Below, piece after piece: positions 41,305 to 45,122 of a stretch of DNA of 45,122 nt. Under the pieces are notes generated by a model, which searched no databases, was not told the DNA's origin, and worked only from the letters and a program-made list of their open reading frames with translations. Both the position numbers and the translations under genes were made by a program. The stretch is from assembly GCA_030680805.1 (NCBI GenBank), contig JAUXUK010000028.1:1-45122 (forward strand). The letters are read 5' to 3'. This DNA is from Sulfuritalea sp. (GTDB taxonomy: Bacteria > Pseudomonadota > Gammaproteobacteria > Burkholderiales > Rhodocyclaceae). How positions within the stretch are numbered: position 1 is the stretch's first letter; each line of letters opens with the position of its first letter.

Positions 41305-44300
41305 TGGTACAGCACCTTGACGTTCTCCGCCGTGAGCCAGTCCGCCAGCCCCGCCAGCAGGGCATCATCGAGCCGGACGCGCCAGCTTTCCGGCAGCGGC
41401 AGTTCGGCGGCGGCTTCGCCATTGCGATAGGAAAGCCGCACCGGGCAGGGGCCGTTGCGAAACGGCATCAGCAGCGCCTGCAGGCGTTTGGCATCCGACC
41501 CGCCGTTCATGGTCAGGCGCAAGCCGCGGGCATAGCGGCCGCGCGCCTCGGCCAGGGTGTAGAGCTTGTCGGCGGTGATGCGCAGGCCGCCGCTGTACTC
41601 ATCCTTCTGCACCTTGCCTTCGACCAGCAGCAATTCATCTTCCTTGATCTTGGCGCGCTCGGCATCCCACAGTTCGTTGAACACGGTGACCTCGAGCTGG
41701 GTGGTGCCGTCGTCGAGCTGCACCACCGCCATCTTGCCGCGACGGGTCATCTGGGTCCGCGTGGACATGACGACGCCGGCGAGCAGCACCGGTTCGCGCT
41801 GCGGCTCGAGCTGGCCCAGGCGGCGCTTGACGAAGGCGGACAATTCGGCGGCGTAGGCGTGGTAGGGATGGCCGGAGAAGAAAAAGCCCAGCGCCGGCTT
41901 TTCATTCATCAGTTGTTCGCGTTCTGTCCAGCGCGGCACCTCGACGTAATGTGCGGTGTCGGCCTGCGCGCCCATGTCGAACAGGCCGCCCTGCATCGCG
42001 TTGCGCTCGGCCTGCTCGGCGGCTTCGAGGGCGACGCCGGCCGAGGCCAGCAGCTTGGCGCGATGGTCGTCGATCGCATCGAAGGCGCCGGCGCGGATCA
42101 GTGCCTCGATCACGCGCCGATTCACCACGCGCTTGTCGATGCGGCGACAGAAATCGAACAGGTCGGTAAACGGCCCGCCGGTTTCACGCGCCTTGAGAAC
42201 CACCGACAGCGCCGACTCGCCGGTGCCCTTGATGGCGCCCAGCCCGTAGCGGACGGACTTGCCGTCCACCGGACGGAAGCGGATGCCGCTCTGGTTGATG
42301 TCGGGCGGCAGGAAGACGAGGCCGTTGTCGATGGCGTCCTTGTAGAAGAACTGCACCTTGTCGGTATTGGCCATTTCCGACGACAGCGTCGCCGCCGCGA
42401 AGGCCGCCGGATGGTGCTGTTTGAGCCAGCCGGTGTGGTAGGCCACCAGCGAGTAGGCCGCCGCGTGCGATTTGTTGAAACCGTAACCGGCGAACTTCTC
42501 CATGACGTCGAAGATTTCATTGGCCTGGCCGGGGCCGATGCTGTTCCTGCCCGCGCCTTCGACGAACACGGCGCGCTGCTGGTCCATCTCTTCCTTCTTC
42601 TTCTTGCCCATCGCGCGGCGCAGCAGGTCGGCGCCGCCCAAGCTGTAGCCCGCCGCCACCTGCGCGGTCTGCATCACCTGCTCCTGGTACACCATGATGC
42701 CGTAGGTGTTGGCCAGCACCGGCTCCAGGCAGGGATGCGGATAGTCGAAGCGCATGCCATGCTTGCGCGCAATGAAGTCGGGGATGAAGTCCATCGGCCC
42801 CGGCCGGTACAGGGCATTCAGCGCGATCAGGTCTTCCAGGCAATCAGGCTTGGCCTTGATCAGGGTGTCCTTCATGCCGCCGGATTCGAACTGGAACACC
42901 GCCGTGGTGTTCGCGCTCTTGAACACTGCGTCGTAGGTCGCGCGGTCGTCCAGCGGCAGCGTGGCGAGGTCGATGTCGACGCCCTCCACTTCCTTGGCCA
43001 GTTTCACCGCCTCGTCGAGGATGGTCAGCGTGCGCAGGCCGAGGAAGTCGAACTTGACCAGTCCGGCCTTTTCCACGTCGTCCTTGTCGAACTGCGAGAC
43101 CACCGACTCGGCGCCGGCCGCCGCGTACAGCGGGCAAAAATCGGTCAGCTTGCCCGGCGCGATCAATACGCCGCCGGCATGCATGCCGACATTGCGCGCA
43201 AGGCCTTCGAGCTTCAGCGCCAGCGCCCAGAGGTCGGCGACCTCCTCCTCGCCGTCGATGCGGCTGCGGATGATCGGTTCCTTGGCCAGCGCATCCTTGA
43301 GCGTGATGCCAAGCTCGTTGGGGATCAGCTTGGCGAACTGGTCGACAAAGTTGTAGCCGAGATCGAGCACGCGGCCGACATCGCGGATCACCGCCTTGGC
43401 CGCCATGGTGCCGAAGGTGACGATCTGCGATACGGCGTGCGCGCCGTATTTCTTCTTCACGTAATCGATGACGCGGTCGCGCCCTTCCTGGCAGAAGTCG
43501 ATGTCGAAGTCGGGCATCGAGACGCGTTCCGGATTGAGGAAGCGCTCGAACAGCAGCTCGTAACGCAGCGGATCGAGGTCGGTGATGTCGAGGCTGTAAG
43601 CCACCAGCGAACCGGCACCCGAGCCGCGCCCGGGGCCGACGGGGACGCCGTTGTTCTTCGCCCAGCGAATGAAGTCGGCAACGATCAGGAAGTAGCCGGG
43701 GAAGCCCATCTTGACGATGGTCGCGATTTCGAAATCGAGCCGCTCGACATAGGTCGGCCGCTGCTTCTCGCGTTCCGCCGCATCCGGGTACAGCAGTTCG
43801 AGGCGGCGCTTGAGGCCGGCATGCGACTCGCTGGCGAGGAAGGCTTCCAGCGGCTCGCCGGCCGGCGTCGGAAAATCCGGCAGGCGACTCTTGCCCAGTT
43901 CCACCGTGAGGTTGCAGCGGCGGGCGATTTCCGCCGAGTTCTGCAAGGCCTCGGGCAGGTCGGCGAACAGTTCCACCATCTCGGCCCGGGTCTTGAAGTA
44001 CTGCTCGGGGCTGTACTTTTTCGGACGCCGCGTGTCGCCCAGCACATAGCCGTCGGCAATGCAGACCCGCGCCTCGTGCGCCTTGAAGTCGTCCCTCTGC
44101 AGGAACTGCACCGGATGCGTAGCCACCAGCGGCAGGCCGAGGCGCGCCGCCAGATCGACGCTGGCGGCGACCAGCACTTCATTGACCGCCGCGCCGTCGC
44201 GCCCGCCGGGGCGCTGCACCTCGATGTAATAGCTGCCGGGGAACAAGCACTCCCAAGCCTGCGCGCGCACATCGGCCTGATCCAGCTTGCCGGCCGCCAG

Positions 44301-44747
44301 CAGTTGGCCGATGTCGCCCAGCGGGCCGCCCGACAGCGCTATCAGTCCGCTGTTGTCGCCCTGGGCAAGTTGCGTGCGGGTGATCTCGGCGCGGCCGTGG
44401 CGGCGCGGCGCGAGGTAGGCGGCGGAGAGCAGTTCGCACAGGCGCAGGTAGCCGGCGCGATTCTTCGCCAGCAGCAGCAGGCGCGCCGGGCCGTCGTTCT
44501 TGTCGGCCGCATCCTCGTCGCCGATCCAGACATCGCAGCCGATGATCGGCTTGAGGCCCTTGCCGCGCGCCGCGGTGTAGAACTTGACCATGCCGAACAG
44601 GTTGGCCAGGTCGGTGATCGCCAGCGCCGGCTGTCCGTCGGCCGCCGCCTGCGCGATCACCTCATCGATGCGCGTCAGGCCATCGGTGATCGAGTATTCG
44701 CTGTGAAGCCGGAGATGGACGAAGCTGGGAAGAGACGAGGCGGACAT
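41301..44747 (-). CDS. dnaE: DNA polymerase III alpha subunit
   Basis: The 1148-residue replicative polymerase, close to the 1160 of the E. coli enzyme. An N-terminal PHP domain starts with FVHLRLHSEYSITDG, the palm carries the catalytic PDFDIDF (Asp415 and Asp417), the fingers hold GRGSGAGSLVAY, and a C-terminal OB fold contains RTQMTRRGKMAVVQLDDGT. No lesion is visible. The downstream cupin gene is coupled by a 4-nt overlap. Confidence 0.97.
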   Translation of the reverse strand: MSASSLPSFVHLRLHSEYSITDGLTRIDEVIAQAAADGQPALAITDLANLFGMVKFYTAARGKGLKPIIGCDVWIGDEDAADKNDGPARLLLLAKNRAGYLRLCELLSAAYLAPRRHGRAEITRTQLAQGDNSGLIALSGGPLGDIGQLLAAGKLDQADVRAQAWECLFPGSYYIEVQRPGGRDGAAVNEVLVAASVDLAARLGLPLVATHPVQFLQRDDFKAHEARVCIADGYVLGDTRRPKKYSPEQYFKTRAEMVELFADLPEALQNSAEIARRCNLTVELGKSRLPDFPTPAGEPLEAFLASESHAGLKRRLELLYPDAAEREKQRPTYVERLDFEIATIVKMGFPGYFLIVADFIRWAKNNGVPVGPGRGSGAGSLVAYSLDITDLDPLRYELLFERFLNPERVSMPDFDIDFCQEGRDRVIDYVKKKYGAHAVSQIVTFGTMAAKAVIRDVGRVLDLGYNFVDQFAKLIPNELGITLKDALAKEPIIRSRIDGEEEVADLWALALKLEGLARNVGMHAGGVLIAPGKLTDFCPLYAAAGAESVVSQFDKDDVEKAGLVKFDFLGLRTLTILDEAVKLAKEVEGVDIDLATLPLDDRATYDAVFKSANTTAVFQFESGGMKDTLIKAKPDCLEDLIALNALYRPGPMDFIPDFIARKHGMRFDYPHPCLEPVLANTYGIMVYQEQVMQTAQVAAGYSLGGADLLRRAMGKKKKEEMDQQRAVFVEGAGRNSIGPGQANEIFDVMEKFAGYGFNKSHAAAYSLVAYHTGWLKQHHPAAFAAATLSSEMANTDKVQFFYKDAIDNGLVFLPPDINQSGIRFRPVDGKSVRYGLGAIKGTGESALSVVLKARETGGPFTDLFDFCRRIDKRVVNRRVIEALIRAGAFDAIDDHRAKLLASAGVALEAAEQAERNAMQGGLFDMGAQADTAHYVEVPRWTEREQLMNEKPALGFFFSGHPYHAYAAELSAFVKRRLGQLEPQREPVLLAGVVMSTRTQMTRRGKMAVVQLDDGTTQLEVTVFNELWDAERAKIKEDELLLVEGKVQKDEYSGGLRITADKLYTLAEARGRYARGLRLTMNGGSDAKRLQALLMPFRNGPCPVRLSYRNGEAAAELPLPESWRVRLDDALLAGLADWLTAENVKVLYQ

Positions 44748-44804
44748 GGCGCAGCGATTTTACCCCCACGGACTCCGGCCGAGTCTGCGGATTTCTCCTG
44801 CGCG

Positions 44805-44910
44805 GACGCCGTGTCGCCAACGCCGAGTCTTCAAGTCCCGTCATTCCGGCGAACGCCGGAATCCAGCGACCCGTGGATTACTTCGCCGTGTCGCCAGCGC
44901 CGACTTTTGC
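44805..44910. repeat. Compound repeat: two motif copies around a dRS3-like inverted repeat
   Basis: The motif TCGCCAACGCCGAGTC (44805-44832) and TCGCCAGCGCCGACTTTT (44882-44910) are direct repeats of one motif. Between them is the 20-bp inverted repeat ATTCCGGC-N4-GCCGGAAT (44843-44862). The arrangement recalls neisserial NIME elements, where dRS3 units alternate with longer repeats. It lies upstream of dnaE. Confidence 0.75.
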
Positions 44911-44937
44911 GGCCGTGCCCTTAACAAGAATGCCGGG

Positions 44938-44985
44938 TCTCGCCCCGGCGGGCGAGATACTTTCTTGTGATGCGACAAGAAAGTA
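44938..44985. repeat. Two adjacent perfect hairpins beside the insertion sequence
   Basis: TCTCGCCC/GGGCGAGA (44938-44957, 4-nt loop) is directly followed by TACTTTCTTGT/ACAAGAAAGTA (44958-44985, 6-nt loop). The continuing phrase cccaaagaagcg is familiar to me from repeats in other proteobacterial genomes. The insertion sequence begins 18 bp later. Confidence 0.7.
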
Positions 44986-45002
44986 CCCAAAGAAGCGTGC
45001 CC

Positions 45003-45122
45003 TGTACGGTTCACAATCATTGGTAACAGATCGGTTCAAGGACATGGGTAACAGTTATTACCCTGCATGGATGTCTTCAGGAGGAGATAGCCATGCCTTG
45101 GAAGGATGTGCGACCAATGGAC
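45003..45122 (+). mobile_element. Left end of an IS481-family insertion sequence (continues past the window)
   Basis: The TGTACGGTTCACAATC start at 45003 looks like a terminal inverted repeat with the 5'-TGT of the family. It is followed by ttggtaacag and gggtaacag motifs and the transposase start at 45093. The exact boundary cannot be confirmed without the right end. Confidence 0.65.
45093..45122 (+). CDS. IS481-family transposase, first 10 codons
   Basis: The reading frame begins MPWKDVRPMD, the characteristic start of one group of IS481-family DDE transposases, with a strong AGGAGG Shine-Dalgarno about 8 nt upstream. The rest is beyond the window. Confidence 0.75.
   Translation, partial: MPWKDVRPMD

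Noticed and set aside
41304-44924. A 1206-codon open frame on the plus strand
   Set aside because: It is exactly antisense to dnaE, has no family similarity and reflects high GC codon structure.

Overview
The window is GC-rich DNA from a Gram-negative bacterium, most likely a betaproteobacterium of the Rhodocyclales/Nitrosomonadales type. I infer this from the gene content (dcd next to a pyridoxal-phosphate decarboxylase, apbC and metG close by, a fimT-pilV-pilW-pilX-pilY1 pilus cluster, a WbuC-type cupin coupled to dnaE) and from the dispersed repeats. No similarity search was run, so the taxonomy is inference.

Layout. 1-5.05 kb: the 5' part of an Orn/Lys/Arg decarboxylase, dcd, and the biotin genes bioD (minus strand) and bioA-bioF (plus strand). 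5.2-10.4 kb: the Fe-S carrier ATPase apbC, two divergent PIN-domain toxin-antitoxin pairs, then metG and an acylphosphatase. 10.6-12.2 kb: a DUF3108 protein and a small lipoprotein. 12.3-24.5 kb, minus strand: the type IV pilus cluster pilE-fimT-pilV-pilW-pilX-pilY1, whose PilY1 is very large (about 2835 residues) and built from several internal repeat arrays. 24.8-25.5 kb: a 2-Cys peroxiredoxin gene broken by a 62-bp hairpin insertion. 25.6-26.4 kb: an unrecognised secreted protein.

26.5-35.9 kb is the most interesting part. It is a run of eight plus-strand genes, almost all translationally coupled: CHASE2 adenylate/guanylate cyclase, MlaE-type permease, a second CHASE2 protein without a cyclase domain, a secreted caspase-like protease with a DUF4384 domain, an ABC ATPase that has lost every catalytic motif, an MCE (MlaD-like) protein, a TPR lipoprotein and a second DUF4384-like exported protein. 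My reading is that an envelope lipid-transport machine (permease, MCE protein, lipoprotein) has been combined with nucleotide-cyclase signalling and a periplasmic caspase-like protease. Two hot-dog thioesterases follow, then a second caspase-like protein in the opposite orientation.

38.7-44.7 kb, minus strand: a NIT-domain chemoreceptor, a WbuC-type cupin and dnaE. The right edge carries dispersed repeats and the start of an IS481-family insertion sequence.

The genome seems rich in short dispersed repeats. Visible here are dRS3/NIME-like 20-bp inverted repeats, a multi-hairpin repeat present twice with different but self-complementary stems, and a motif of about 30 bp found at about seven places, several of them inside reading frames.
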